64,000 nucleotides of DNA from positions 62,246 through 126,245 of the forward strand of contig NQOV01000005.1 in the NCBI GenBank assembly GCA_002632265.1, in the 5' to 3' direction. A model generated the notes under the pieces. That model was not told where the DNA came from. It made no database searches and saw only the letters and a program-made list of their open reading frames with translations. The translations under genes and the position numbers were made by a program. Positions 49,867-60,174 of the stretch are shown in pieces (the first letter of the stretch is position 1; every line of letters begins with the position of its first letter). This stretch comes from Rhodospirillaceae bacterium MC! (lineage in GTDB: Bacteria > Pseudomonadota > Alphaproteobacteria > MC1).

Positions 49867-51419
49867 TGTTATCAAAAGTAAGCACCGTGGGGTTTGACGG
49901 CATACTAACAAGAGAAGTAATTATCGAAACACAAATTACTAAAGGTTTGCCTAGCTTTTCCATTGTCGGCTTGCCTGATAAGACCGTAAGTGAGAGTCGC
50001 TCACGCATTAAAGGAGCGTTAAATTCGGCAGGTATTTCCATACCTGCAAAAAGTATAACCGTTAATCTTTCCCCTGCCGATATCCCAAAGGAAGGCAGTC
50101 ATTTTGATTTAGCCATTGCCATATCTTTACTTATCGCCATGGATATCCTAAAGCAAAATCTTTTTGATGATTACATTATCATGGGCGAATTATCCCTAAG
50201 TGGGATGATAACATCCATAAAAGGTGTTCTTGGTGCGTCCATTTATGCCAATGATCAAAATAAGGATCTCATCTGCCCACATGATAACGATATGGAAGCA
50301 GCCTTAGGCAATGCACGTAGTATTCTTGCAACTAAAAGCTTATCGGATATCATTAACAAGTTTACCAATAGAGATCTCGAAAATATTCTCGAACCGCTAG
50401 ATTATATGAGTTATAGAGAGAAAATCCACCAACTCGCCCAAGAAAGCAAAAACACAGAATACAACGAAATATCCCACGTAATCGGACAAGAAAACGCCAA
50501 ACGTGCCTTAGAGATTTCCGCATCAGGTGGACACAATATGCTAATGATCGGCTCACCAGGATCGGGAAAATCCATGCTTGCCAGTTGTTTACCGAGCATT
50601 CTACCGCCATTAAGCGAAAAGGAAACCATAGAGACAACTCTAATCTATAATGTGGCAACAAAAGATTATAAAAAGCTCATATTTAATCGTCCTTTTATTG
50701 CTCCACATCATACGAGTTCCGCTCCTGCCATTGTTGGCGGAGGGCCCAACGCTACCGCAGGAGCTATCACCATGGCTCACAATGGCGTACTCTTTATGGA
50801 TGAATTCCCAGAATTTAGAAGAGATGTACTCGAATCCCTACGCCAACCACTGGAAACAGGCACAACCACAATCGCCCGAGCAAAACAGACCAACAGCTAT
50901 CCCGCACGCTTTCAACTGATAGGTGCTATGAATCCTTGTAGATGTGGCGATCTTAAAAATAATAATCCCAGTTGTAATCCTAAGGTTTGCAATCATAAAT
51001 ATATGAATAAAATATCCGGTCCGCTTATGGATAGAATGGATATCATTCTTGAGATATCCGCTTTAACATCGAGCGAATTGGAACTAAGTACTAAAAACAA
51101 CAATCACGGCGAAAGCTCAAGCGTTATCGCTAAAAGAGTACAAAAAGCTCGCAATATCCAAGAACAACGCTATAAGGATCTGAATGTTAATTGCTACGTA
51201 AACGCCCACGCTCCGTCCAATATCTTACATGAAATATGTAATCTTGATGAAGATACTCAAAAGTTCTTAAAACAAGCATCGGAAAAATTTAAGCTCACCG
51301 CCAGATCATATTTTAGAACCTTAAAAGTTTCCCGCACCATCGCCGATCTCGCCGAATCCCAATTCGTACAAAAACACCACGTAGCCGAAGCATTGGCATA
51401 TCGCTTGCGTAATTATTAG
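49866..51419 (+). CDS. comM: ComM/YifB-family AAA+ ATPase
   Basis: 517 residues. It starts at a TAATG junction with glmU. The N-terminal domain (LPSFSIVGLPDKTVSESRSR) and Lon-like part are typical of ComM, followed by a Mg-chelatase-type AAA+ domain: Walker A GSPGSGKSML, Walker B VLFMDEFPEF, and CRCGD. ComM is a helicase that extends heteroduplex during natural transformation. No other competence gene is in the window. Confidence 0.93.
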   Translation: MLSKVSTVGFDGILTREVIIETQITKGLPSFSIVGLPDKTVSESRSRIKGALNSAGISIPAKSITVNLSPADIPKEGSHFDLAIAISLLIAMDILKQNLFDDYIIMGELSLSGMITSIKGVLGASIYANDQNKDLICPHDNDMEAALGNARSILATKSLSDIINKFTNRDLENILEPLDYMSYREKIHQLAQESKNTEYNEISHVIGQENAKRALEISASGGHNMLMIGSPGSGKSMLASCLPSILPPLSEKETIETTLIYNVATKDYKKLIFNRPFIAPHHTSSAPAIVGGGPNATAGAITMAHNGVLFMDEFPEFRRDVLESLRQPLETGTTTIARAKQTNSYPARFQLIGAMNPCRCGDLKNNNPSCNPKVCNHKYMNKISGPLMDRMDIILEISALTSSELELSTKNNNHGESSSVIAKRVQKARNIQEQRYKDLNVNCYVNAHAPSNILHEICNLDEDTQKFLKQASEKFKLTARSYFRTLKVSRTIADLAESQFVQKHHVAEALAYRLRNY

Positions 51420-51533
51420 CAATATTGATATTTCATTCCCCCTTATTAAATAAGGCTTATTTAGGTTACATATACTGTAGAATGTTGCAAATGATTGTAT
51501 TATATATTCTTTTTCTTTTCATTTATCATTTAG

Positions 51534-51576
51534 GTTTGTTGTTGCTGGCCTACTATTTAGGCCAGCAACAACAAAC
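51534..51576. repeat. Palindrome family copy D, 19-bp perfect arms
   Basis: GTTTGTTGTTGCTGGCCTA and its exact complement, with a 5-nt loop (CTATT). The core GCTGGCCTA...TAGGCCAGC matches copy B. It lies in the 605-nt spacer between comM and fdsG, which otherwise has only AT-rich sequence and the fds promoter. Confidence 0.85.
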
Positions 51577-51896
51577 AACAAGCTATAAACAACAAATTAT
51601 ATGATATAAAAACAAGATCTTACTAAACATGAGTCTTTTTATTTAGAATTTACTCTAGTTATCCTTAAGTAAGAGTTATCCTTAAGCAAGCATTTTCCTT
51701 ATAAATTGTCAGACCAATCAAACATTATGAACGCTAACGCCATGTATTTGACAGACAAGAATATTTATTATTTTTGATATTTATCAATTTCTTTACGCTC
51801 TTATAAACAAGTTACTTTTTGTAAAAAAAATTATAGCCAGGCAGGATTTAACAAAACTTAGTAAATACAAATAAATGAAGTTTTAACACATTTATA

Positions 51897-51925
51897 TTGA
51901 CATCTTAAAGATTTTTTGTTATATT
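51897..51925 (+). promoter_or_regulatory. fds operon promoter
   Basis: TTGACA, exactly 17 nt, TATATT, 100 nt before fdsG. A strong match, so transcription may not need an activator. Confidence 0.65.
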
Positions 51926-52024
51926 TAAAATGATCGAACAATTATAAATGAATTGTAATAAATATCATAACGTAATTTTTAAATTCGTAAAGTAAACAAA
52001 ATAAAAATATTAGGAGAATTATTT

Positions 52025-52513
52025 ATGAAGTTTTTACCCTATAAAGAGAGTAAAGCACATTTAATAATCACACAGCATAAAGATGTTAAAGGTGGTTTAA
52101 TAGTGGCTTTACGAGATTTAGCTGATACTTTTGGATATATTGCCCCGTCATTATTTGATTTTATCGCTGAAACCTTTAGTGTGTCAGCGGTGGAAGTTAA
52201 GGGCGTAGTAACCTATTATCATGATTTCAAAACAGAAAAAAGAGCCACTAATGTGGTACAAGTGTGCATGGCCGAGGCCTGTTATGCTCGTGGATCATCG
52301 GAAATGATAGAAGAACTTAAAAATGTTCTTAATATAGATATCGGCGAAAAAGATATTCATGAAACTTTCGAAATTGAGCCAGTATATTGCTTTGGTAACT
52401 GTGGCACAGGGCCAACAATACGAATCAATGAAAGAATCTTTAGTAACATTAATAAAGATAACGTACGAGCAATCTTAAGAAATTACCGCATGGAAGAAGA
52501 AGAAAATGAATAA
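52025..52513 (+). CDS. fdsG: NAD-dependent formate dehydrogenase gamma subunit (NuoE-like)
   Basis: 162 residues, a thioredoxin-fold 2Fe-2S protein. Ligands appear as CMAEAC and CFGNC. AGGAGAATT precedes the ATG. It passes electrons with FdsB inside the soluble FdsGBA complex. It overlaps fdsB by 8 nt. Confidence 0.9.
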   Translation: MKFLPYKESKAHLIITQHKDVKGGLIVALRDLADTFGYIAPSLFDFIAETFSVSAVEVKGVVTYYHDFKTEKRATNVVQVCMAEACYARGSSEMIEELKNVLNIDIGEKDIHETFEIEPVYCFGNCGTGPTIRINERIFSNINKDNVRAILRNYRMEEEENE

Positions 52514-54053
52514 AAAAACAGATAAAATTAAAGTATATGTCCCACTGGATACGACCGCCGTTTCTTTAGGAGCGGATATCGTAGCAAAAAAAATATCTAA
52601 GCTAGCAAAGGAAAATAACCAAGAAGTGGAAATTATCCGCAATGGTTCCTGGGGAATGTTTTGGCTAGAGCCACTTGTAGAAGTGGAAATTAATAATGAG
52701 CGTATAGCTTATGGTCCTGTAGCTCCTGAAGTTGTGGAACATCTATTTACATCGAAGTTTCTAGAGGGTGGCAATCATCCCTTACGCTTGGGCGATGTGC
52801 AGAAACTTCCTTTTTTACAAAAACAAACTCGCCTATGTTTCGAACGTGTGGGCAAGATCGATCCTGTAAATATCGAAGACTACAAAAAACATAACGGCTA
52901 TACCGTACTAGAACAGACTTTTAATTCTTCGCCCCAACATATTATTGAAGAAGTAAAAGAGGGTCAACTCCGTGGGCGTGGTGGTGCTGCGTTTCCCACA
53001 TGGATCAAACTTAATTCCACACTCGAGGCTCAAGGCGATGTTAAATATGTTGTTTGTAACGCCGATGAAGGGGATTCTGGCACATTCTCCGATAGAATGG
53101 TAGCCGAAGGCGATCCATTCTCGCTAATCGAGGCCATGACAATTATGGGAAAAACCACAGGAGCGAACGAGGGCTATATCTATCTGCGTTCCGAATATCC
53201 TGTGGCTAAAGTCTGCCTAACTAAAGCCATAGAAGAAGCGAGAAAACATAATTATCTCGGTAAAAACATCATGGGTACAGGTTTCGATTTTGATATTCAT
53301 TTACGAATCGGAGCTGGTTCTTACGTATGTGGAGAAGAAACCGCTTTAATTAACAGTCTTGAGGGTAAACGTGGAATCGTACGTAAAAAACCGCCTTTAC
53401 CTGTACACGAGGGATTATTCGGTAAGCCTACAATTCTATGTAACTTGATTACTATGGTTAGTTTATTACCTATCTTGAGAATGGGTGGTAAGGAATATGC
53501 AAAATTCGGTTATGAACGTTCTCGTGGCACAAATCCATTCCAATTAGCTGGGAATGTGCGATACAGTGGTATTGTTGAAGTGCCTTTCGGTATCACAGTT
53601 CAAGAATTAGTTACAGATTTCGGCGGTGGAACATTCACAGGTAAACCCATTAAAAACATCCAAATTGGTGGACCTTTGGGTTATCATATGTCCCCTAGTC
53701 TATTTGATATGCCCCTAGATTACGAAGCATTCCTAAAAATCGAAGGCCATATCGGACACGGTGGGGTTGTAGTAATGGATGACACCGCTCATCTGGATGA
53801 TTTAGCACGCTATGCCTTTAGATTCTGCGAAATTGAATCCTGCGGTAAATGTACCCCTTGCCGTATTGGCTCGGTGCGTGGACGTGAAATCATGGATGAA
53901 ATCATCGCAGGTAAAGACAGAGCTAAAAACCTAGCACTAATTGAAGAGCTATGCGAAACAATGGAGTTCGGTTCTATGTGTGCCATGGGTGGCATGACGC
54001 CCGTACCAGTTAGAAGTGCTTTGAAAAACTTTTCAGAAGAATTTTATCAATAA
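52506..54053 (+). CDS. fdsB: NAD-dependent formate dehydrogenase beta subunit (NuoF-like)
   Basis: 515 residues. An N-terminal NuoE/thioredoxin-like segment of about 100 residues comes first, as in FdsB and HoxF, then the NADH/FMN domain (LRGRGGAAFPTWIKL, CNADEGDSGTFSDRM, GAGSYVCGEETALINSLEG) and the 4Fe-4S motif ESCGKCTPCRIG. It reduces NAD+ with electrons from FdsA. Confidence 0.93.
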   Translation: MNKKTDKIKVYVPLDTTAVSLGADIVAKKISKLAKENNQEVEIIRNGSWGMFWLEPLVEVEINNERIAYGPVAPEVVEHLFTSKFLEGGNHPLRLGDVQKLPFLQKQTRLCFERVGKIDPVNIEDYKKHNGYTVLEQTFNSSPQHIIEEVKEGQLRGRGGAAFPTWIKLNSTLEAQGDVKYVVCNADEGDSGTFSDRMVAEGDPFSLIEAMTIMGKTTGANEGYIYLRSEYPVAKVCLTKAIEEARKHNYLGKNIMGTGFDFDIHLRIGAGSYVCGEETALINSLEGKRGIVRKKPPLPVHEGLFGKPTILCNLITMVSLLPILRMGGKEYAKFGYERSRGTNPFQLAGNVRYSGIVEVPFGITVQELVTDFGGGTFTGKPIKNIQIGGPLGYHMSPSLFDMPLDYEAFLKIEGHIGHGGVVVMDDTAHLDDLARYAFRFCEIESCGKCTPCRIGSVRGREIMDEIIAGKDRAKNLALIEELCETMEFGSMCAMGGMTPVPVRSALKNFSEEFYQ

Positions 54054-54137
54054 TAATTTTACAAAATTTTCATATATTATTTTTCATATATTATATTACA
54101 TTATAAATTATAGCCAAAAGAAAAAAAGAGAGTTACA

Positions 54138-56939
54138 ATGATTACACAGTCAGAAAAAGAAAAAGATTTAGGCACACCTAGTCCTAACCCTTTAAATAGT
54201 ACAGTTGAGACAGAAACAGTTACCTTAACAATCAACCACAAACAAGTAACCGCCCCCAAAGGTACTACAGTAATGAGAGCCGCCGCAGAAGCAGGGATCG
54301 ACATTCCTAAACTCTGTGCCACAGATTGCCTAACTCCTTTAGGTGGTTGTCGTATGTGTTTGGTGGAAATCGAGGGACGTCGTGGTACTCCTGCCTCTTG
54401 TACTACTTTAGTAGAAGAAAACATGAAAGTTGAAACCGCCACCGATAAAATCGTAAAACTTCGTAAAAACATCATGGAGTTATACTTATCGGATCATGAA
54501 TTCGCCTGTTTAACATGTTACGCCAATGGCTCGTGCGATCTGCAAAAAGTGGCGGGTGATTTGGGTATTATCAATGTAAAATGGGATACCAACGGCAAAA
54601 AAGATCATGCCATTGATAGATACGACAGATCTAATCCATACTTTGTCTTAAATAGAGCGAAATGTATTTCTTGTTATAAATGCGTACGAGCATGTACAGA
54701 AGTTCAAGGGCAATCAGCTTTAAGCATAGAAATGCGTGGCTTTGATTCTCGCATTACCACATCAACAAAATTATTCATAGATTCCAACTGTGTTTCCTGT
54801 GGTAAATGTGTGGAAGTTTGCCCTACTGCGTCCCTAATGGAAAAATCGGTAATAAAATACGGCCAGCCCAACAAGATCATAGATTCAACCTGTGCATATT
54901 GTGGCGTTGGTTGTGGTATTCAAGTTCATGTTAATGAAAATTCCAACCATATCATAAAAGTTACCCCATTAAAATCGACAAAATCCAACCGTGGTCATCA
55001 GTGCGTAAAAGGACGTTTTGCTTATGATTATAATGAAAGTAAAGATCGTATCTTAAAACCAATGATCAGAGAATCAATCAAAGACGAATGGCAAGAAGTT
55101 ACCCATGAAGAGGCTGTAGCTTTCACTGCTAAGAAACTTCTAGCTATCCAAAAGAAACACGGATCTGAAGCCATTGGCGGAGTGTGTTCTTCACGCACAA
55201 CCGCAGAAGAGATCTACCTTGTACAAAAAATGTTACGTACTGCTCTTAAAACAAATAATATCGATAACTGTGCCAGACGTTGCCACTCGCCTACAGGTTA
55301 CGGCTTAAACCAAACCCTAGGCACATCCGCAGGCACGCAGGATTTCGATAGTATCGAAGATGTGGATACTTTCCTAATCTGTGGTGCGAATCCCACCGAG
55401 GCTCACCCTGTAGTAGGCTCTAAGATCAAGCAAAGAGTAAAAAAAGGTGCTAAACTTATTATAATCGATCCAAGAGAAATAGAACTTGTTCGCTCTCCAG
55501 AGATCCAAGCAGAAACCCACATTCAACTAGATCCAGGTACTAACGTTGCAGTCTTAAATTCCCTTGCTCATGTGATAGTTAAAGAAAATCTTCACAATAA
55601 GGAATACATGAAAGATAAGCTCGATAAAACATTCGTTAAAGATTATCTAGAATTCATTACAAAAGATGAACATTCCCCCGAAAATGTAGCTAAAATAGCT
55701 AATGTTTCGGCAGATGATCTCTATAAAGCAGGCAGATTATACGCCACATCAGAAAACAGCTCTATTTTCTACGGTCTTGGCGTTACCGAACATGAACATG
55801 GTAGCGATGGCGTTATGGCTCTTGCCAATCTTGCCATGCTGACAGGAAACTTAGGCAGATCTGGAGTTGGTATAAATCCGCTACGTGGTCAAAACAATGT
55901 ACAAGGTGCATGTGATATGGGTGCTTATCCTGATACTACAGTGGGTTACCAAAAGGTTACAGATGAAAAAGTCAATAAAAAATTCGAAAAACTTTGGAAC
56001 ACTACCTTAGCGAAAAAAGAAGGCTTGAAATTACCTGAAATGCTAGATTCTGCTATAGACGGCAAATTTAAAGCCATGTTCATCCAAGGAGAAGATTTTG
56101 TCCAATCGGAGGCCAACGTCAATCACGTTATCAAAGCCTTAGAGAATATGGATTTTGTCTTATTACTTGATCAATTCATGAACGAAACCGCACCCTATGC
56201 CCATGTTGTCTTCCCTGCTACTACTTTCTTAGAAAAAGACGGCGTATTTATTAATGCAGAACGTCGCATTAATAGAGTCCGTCAAGCAGTCCATAGTAAA
56301 ATCGAGAAACAAGAATGGCAAACTATTTCCGATATTTCAACCGCTTTAGGTTACGAAATGTCCTATGATCATCCGTCGGAAATATGGGATGAAATCGCCA
56401 CTCTTTCCGATGATTTCTCTGGTGTAAGCTACGCTAAACTTGACGAAGTGGGGAGCGTACAATGGCCTTGTAATAAAGATAATCCCAATGGGACAAATAT
56501 CATGCACGTAGAAAAAATCAATCGTAAAGGTGGCGGAGCGTTGCAACAAGTAAGCTACATCCCAAGTTCTACCATTACAGATAAAAACTTCCCTCTAGTT
56601 CTTATGACTGGGCGTGATCTTATGCACTATAATGTAGGTACTCACACACGCAGAACCCATAATATGCGTTGGCATGATAAGGATGTGCTACTAATCAACC
56701 CATTTGACGCAAAAAGATTGCAACTAATGGAAAAAGAACTTGTGAAAATTTCTAGTGAATTCGGTAATACTAATATTGAAGTCATGATCACTAGACGAAT
56801 CAAGCCTGGTACTGTATTCACTACATTCCATCATCCTGAAGTTAACATCAACTTTGTAACAAGCGATAAGGCAGATAAAAACACTAAATGTCCTGACTTT
56901 AAGAATATCGCCGTTAACATCGAGAAAATACCTTCATAA
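54138..56939 (+). CDS. fdsA: NAD-dependent formate dehydrogenase alpha (Mo/W) subunit
   Basis: 933 residues. Order: 2Fe-2S domain (CATDCLTPLGGCRMC), NuoG-type His/Cys site, two 4Fe-4S clusters (CISCYKCVRAC, CVSCGKCVEVC), a third 4Fe-4S (CAYCGVGCG), then the bis-MGD catalytic domain. The metal ligand is Cys in CARRCHSPT, so it is the cysteine, not selenocysteine, form. It oxidises formate to CO2 and may reduce CO2. It needs molybdopterin and FdhD. Confidence 0.95.
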   Translation: MITQSEKEKDLGTPSPNPLNSTVETETVTLTINHKQVTAPKGTTVMRAAAEAGIDIPKLCATDCLTPLGGCRMCLVEIEGRRGTPASCTTLVEENMKVETATDKIVKLRKNIMELYLSDHEFACLTCYANGSCDLQKVAGDLGIINVKWDTNGKKDHAIDRYDRSNPYFVLNRAKCISCYKCVRACTEVQGQSALSIEMRGFDSRITTSTKLFIDSNCVSCGKCVEVCPTASLMEKSVIKYGQPNKIIDSTCAYCGVGCGIQVHVNENSNHIIKVTPLKSTKSNRGHQCVKGRFAYDYNESKDRILKPMIRESIKDEWQEVTHEEAVAFTAKKLLAIQKKHGSEAIGGVCSSRTTAEEIYLVQKMLRTALKTNNIDNCARRCHSPTGYGLNQTLGTSAGTQDFDSIEDVDTFLICGANPTEAHPVVGSKIKQRVKKGAKLIIIDPREIELVRSPEIQAETHIQLDPGTNVAVLNSLAHVIVKENLHNKEYMKDKLDKTFVKDYLEFITKDEHSPENVAKIANVSADDLYKAGRLYATSENSSIFYGLGVTEHEHGSDGVMALANLAMLTGNLGRSGVGINPLRGQNNVQGACDMGAYPDTTVGYQKVTDEKVNKKFEKLWNTTLAKKEGLKLPEMLDSAIDGKFKAMFIQGEDFVQSEANVNHVIKALENMDFVLLLDQFMNETAPYAHVVFPATTFLEKDGVFINAERRINRVRQAVHSKIEKQEWQTISDISTALGYEMSYDHPSEIWDEIATLSDDFSGVSYAKLDEVGSVQWPCNKDNPNGTNIMHVEKINRKGGGALQQVSYIPSSTITDKNFPLVLMTGRDLMHYNVGTHTRRTHNMRWHDKDVLLINPFDAKRLQLMEKELVKISSEFGNTNIEVMITRRIKPGTVFTTFHHPEVNINFVTSDKADKNTKCPDFKNIAVNIEKIPS

Positions 56940-57113
56940 AATCCAGAGCAGAAAAAATAGCTATTTATGTAATTTAAGCACAAGCCATAAGAGAAAATTA
57001 AAATAAAATTTCCCCTTAAGCCAACTTAAAACAACATATTAGCTATTTTTTCATATGCTCTTATAAATCAATAAATATACAATATGTAAACCTTAATCGT
57101 GGAATATTTAAAC

Positions 57114-57866
57114 ATGGAACATAATTACCATAGAAAAACCATTGTTAATCTAATGGATACACAAGAGAATCAAGATACCTTTTGGAAAATCGGCATAGAA
57201 TATAATTGTAATATTTTTATCAATAAAGATCTATATCAAACCTATTCCATATCGCCCTACGAAGTGGAAAATTTTGCCTTAGGATATTGTTTAACAAGCG
57301 GAAAATTATCCAATAAAGATGATATCCTTAATGTTTCCCATGAGATAGATCATGAAAATGAAATAGTTAACGTTCACATTCAACTCAAAAATCATGTTTA
57401 TGATAACTTTAAGAACAACAGCAAACCACAAGAATTTTTTTCTCCATTTGCCGATAACACAAAAATTTCCCATGCTAACTTCCATAAGGGAGCATTAAAA
57501 TTCATGGAAATTTCCCAACAAGAAAAGGAAGATAATTACTCCCTACATATGGGATGTTGGTTTAACTCCCAAGGCGAATTACAATCAATGTGCTACGATC
57601 TAAGCCGACATGTGGCTCTAGATAAAACCCTAGGTAAAGCCTTTAATAAAAATATCCTAAATGACGATGATAATAATAATATCAACGGTTTTCTTGTAAT
57701 GTCTTCTCGTGCTGCCTACGAACTGTTAAACAAAGCCATAAACGCAGGAGTAAAAAACATTATCTTCATGTCAGCCCCCACCACTTGGGCAATCAAAGTC
57801 TCAACCCAACACAACATTAATCTAATGGTTTTCTTCAAAAACAAACTCCACAAATTCACCCCATAA
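57114..57866 (+). CDS. fdhD: FdhD-like formate dehydrogenase accessory protein, lacks the CxxC motif
   Basis: 250 residues from the ATG, which I prefer because GGAA sits 9 nt upstream; a GTG at 57099 adds five residues. FdhD carries sulfur to the Mo cofactor of formate dehydrogenase through a conserved CxxC loop. Family parts are visible: FALGYCLTSGKL, DLSRHVALDKTLGKAF (usually D-x-GRHNALDK), SSRAAYELLNKAINAG. The CxxC region is replaced by a cysteine-free stretch (SKPQEFFSPFADNTKIS). Cysteines occur only singly elsewhere. It lies right after fdsA. Confidence 0.75.
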   Translation: MEHNYHRKTIVNLMDTQENQDTFWKIGIEYNCNIFINKDLYQTYSISPYEVENFALGYCLTSGKLSNKDDILNVSHEIDHENEIVNVHIQLKNHVYDNFKNNSKPQEFFSPFADNTKISHANFHKGALKFMEISQQEKEDNYSLHMGCWFNSQGELQSMCYDLSRHVALDKTLGKAFNKNILNDDDNNNINGFLVMSSRAAYELLNKAINAGVKNIIFMSAPTTWAIKVSTQHNINLMVFFKNKLHKFTP

Positions 57867-57970
57867 ATAAATCTATAAATCTATAAAGATATAAATATAT
57901 ACAACACAAAAACAGAATCTTACATCTAAAATACGCATAAATGCTTTTATTTATGATGTGTGATTTTAGC

Positions 57971-58801
57971 TTATTTTTTATGTTTCTGAATTAATTTTAG
58001 TTCGTCTATTTGGATAATATTACTTTGATGATTCGGATCTTGGTTAGCTATTAAGCTACTGTCTTTATAGCAGGATTTATAAAAATATAGTCCTGATGAT
58101 GGAGCAGTTACCCCTGCTTTAGCACGTTGTTTGGATTCGAGGATATTTTTCACATCATTTTTAGTATATTTTCCTGTGCCGACACCGTGGAGCGTGCCAA
58201 TTATATTTCGCACTTGGTGGTATAAAAAGGATCTAGCACGGATGAACATACGTATTTCGTTGTGATATTCATAGAGATTAATTTCATCTATGGTGCGAAT
58301 CGGCGAAGTAGCTTGACAACCTACCGCCCTAAAGCTCGAAAAATCATGAGTACCAAGTAAAACTTGCCCTGCGTCGTGCATTTTTGCCACATCTAGGGAG
58401 CTTGTTACCCACCAAACCCTATTTTCTTCCAAAGCAGGGGGCGAATCTCTCACTAAAATTCTGTACAAATATTGTCGCTCTATTGCGTCGAATCGTGCGT
58501 GAAAGTCTTTTGAGACTATTTGCACGTGAGTTATTTTCACAGGATACTTTTTCAAGTAATAATTCAAAGCGTTTTGAATTTCTTTACTTTTTAAAGATTT
58601 ATGACAATCAAAATGTGCCATTTGTCCCATGGCATGAACCCCCGCATCAGTACGCCCACTAACGTACAATACAATGGGTTGTTGAGTTAAATTCTCTATG
58701 GCAGTTTCGATTACTTCTTGAACGGTTATTACATTATCTTGACGTTGCCAACCTGAAAAATTAGTACCGTCATATTCAACTTTTATAAGATATCTGGGCA
58801 T
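57971..58801 (-). CDS. truA: tRNA pseudouridine synthase A
   Basis: 276 residues; makes pseudouridine at positions 38-40 of tRNA. VEYDGTNFSGWQRQ opens the protein and VSGRTDAGVHAMGQMAHFD holds the catalytic Asp. FLYHQVRNIIGTLHGVGTGK is the other family signature. It is convergent with fdhD, with 104 nt between them. Confidence 0.96.
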   Translation of the reverse strand: MPRYLIKVEYDGTNFSGWQRQDNVITVQEVIETAIENLTQQPIVLYVSGRTDAGVHAMGQMAHFDCHKSLKSKEIQNALNYYLKKYPVKITHVQIVSKDFHARFDAIERQYLYRILVRDSPPALEENRVWWVTSSLDVAKMHDAGQVLLGTHDFSSFRAVGCQATSPIRTIDEINLYEYHNEIRMFIRARSFLYHQVRNIIGTLHGVGTGKYTKNDVKNILESKQRAKAGVTAPSSGLYFYKSCYKDSSLIANQDPNHQSNIIQIDELKLIQKHKK

Positions 58802-58932
58802 GTTTTTTCCTAAAATTAATAAAAAATTAAAACTTTTTTAAAAAATGTCTTTATAATTTATTCATTTTATCTTATAATGTAATCAAATGCAAATATTAAC
58901 AATACTAATAACACTAATGGAAGTTTACAGCA

Positions 58933-60003
58933 ATGAATGATAAAGTTACTGATGCATCAGTTGATGGGTTAAGAAGAGCTCGTTTAGCAGAAAGAGAAGC
59001 CGAGATTCAAAAAGATCTTGATAATCTTGCAGTTCTGCCTTTAGCAATTATCCCTTTAAGAACCACCGCCCTATTAAGTGCTAAAATGGTTAAAAATGTT
59101 CGTTTAAAATCTGTTGTTGAAATTTTTTCAAATGCAGAAACAGGAAGCGGCCAGTTGGACGTGAGCGACATAGCCCAAGAATTCACCATGACTCCAGAAG
59201 TGGAAGCTTATGATATTCCAATTCTACGTACTCTTGCAGGAATTCCTAGCTATGATGTATATTCCCTACGTAAGGCCTTACGTGCGAATGATATCCCACT
59301 ACAACCTGGCTCTAAATTAAATCTTTCCAAAGAAAAACAAAAAGAATTAAGTGCGTACATGACTAAATTTACAACGCCTTTAATTATGCAAGTGTACGGC
59401 GATGAACTGGAATTAAATTCCGTTGTTGATCCTGTGGAATTATTTAGAACTCCCGATCTAAAAAAAGCTCGTGAACGTTTGGATAAAATGTCAGCTAAAT
59501 TGGGTATTGATATTATGGATGTGCCTAAATTCTTGGAGGATTATGGCGATACATTCATGTCATTATCATATTATAGAAACTGTTTAGATGATCTACAAGC
59601 ACCTATGGAAGATTTAATCTCCTCTATGGATAACTTTAGTAAAAACTGGCAACTAAGCCGTGATAAAGGACTAATGAAAACTTGTAAAGAAGTACGTGAA
59701 AAATTATCAGAAACAATTACAATTGTATCAGGTATGTTCGAAAGCTTTGACGCTCAAACCGAAGATTTATGGACAGATATTAACGCTGTAAAATTCGCAA
59801 AAGTTAAAGAAATGGTAGAAGAACACCATACAGTAGTTGGAGCGGCTTTATGTTCGCTATCGGTTAAACTCTTCACATGGAGAAAGATCTTCCCTGATCC
59901 TGCAACAGGTGGTCCGGTTAAGCGTTCTGAATTTATTAGATCAGAATTAAAATCTGGTCTTGATTATATCGATATTGAAAAATATGCTGGCGGTAATAAA
60001 TAG
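58933..60003 (+). CDS. Unknown 356-aa cytoplasmic protein
   Basis: Not recognised. No signal peptide or membrane segment. Helical; residues ~15-30 are Arg/Glu-rich (LRRARLAEREAEIQK) and a Leu-rich middle follows. Spaced regularly from truA (131 nt, divergent) with a TATAAT box at 58873 and a strong terminator behind it, so it is probably a real, separately transcribed gene. Confidence 0.65.
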   Translation: MNDKVTDASVDGLRRARLAEREAEIQKDLDNLAVLPLAIIPLRTTALLSAKMVKNVRLKSVVEIFSNAETGSGQLDVSDIAQEFTMTPEVEAYDIPILRTLAGIPSYDVYSLRKALRANDIPLQPGSKLNLSKEKQKELSAYMTKFTTPLIMQVYGDELELNSVVDPVELFRTPDLKKARERLDKMSAKLGIDIMDVPKFLEDYGDTFMSLSYYRNCLDDLQAPMEDLISSMDNFSKNWQLSRDKGLMKTCKEVREKLSETITIVSGMFESFDAQTEDLWTDINAVKFAKVKEMVEEHHTVVGAALCSLSVKLFTWRKIFPDPATGGPVKRSEFIRSELKSGLDYIDIEKYAGGNK

Positions 60004-60058
60004 ATTTTATCCTAAGAGGTAATATTATATTATAATTGCAAAAGGGCTGGAAAAAATG

Positions 60059-60107
60059 AAATAAGATATTTAACTAACTTTAAGGGGATGTTAAAATATC
60101 TTATTTT
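60059..60107 (+). terminator. Terminator after the 356-aa gene
   Basis: AAATAAGATATTTAAC pairs with GTTAAAATATCTTATTT (one bulge), loop ~15 nt, then a long T-rich run. Confidence 0.75.
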
Positions 60108-60174
60108 TATTTTTTTACTTCTAAATATTAAACTTATAAGTAATGAAAACTAATAATTATATGGAGCTTTTACC

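Noticed and set aside
54138-56939. Selenocysteine TGA in fdsA
   Set aside because: The frame is continuous and the metal-ligand position is encoded as Cys (ARRCHSPT).
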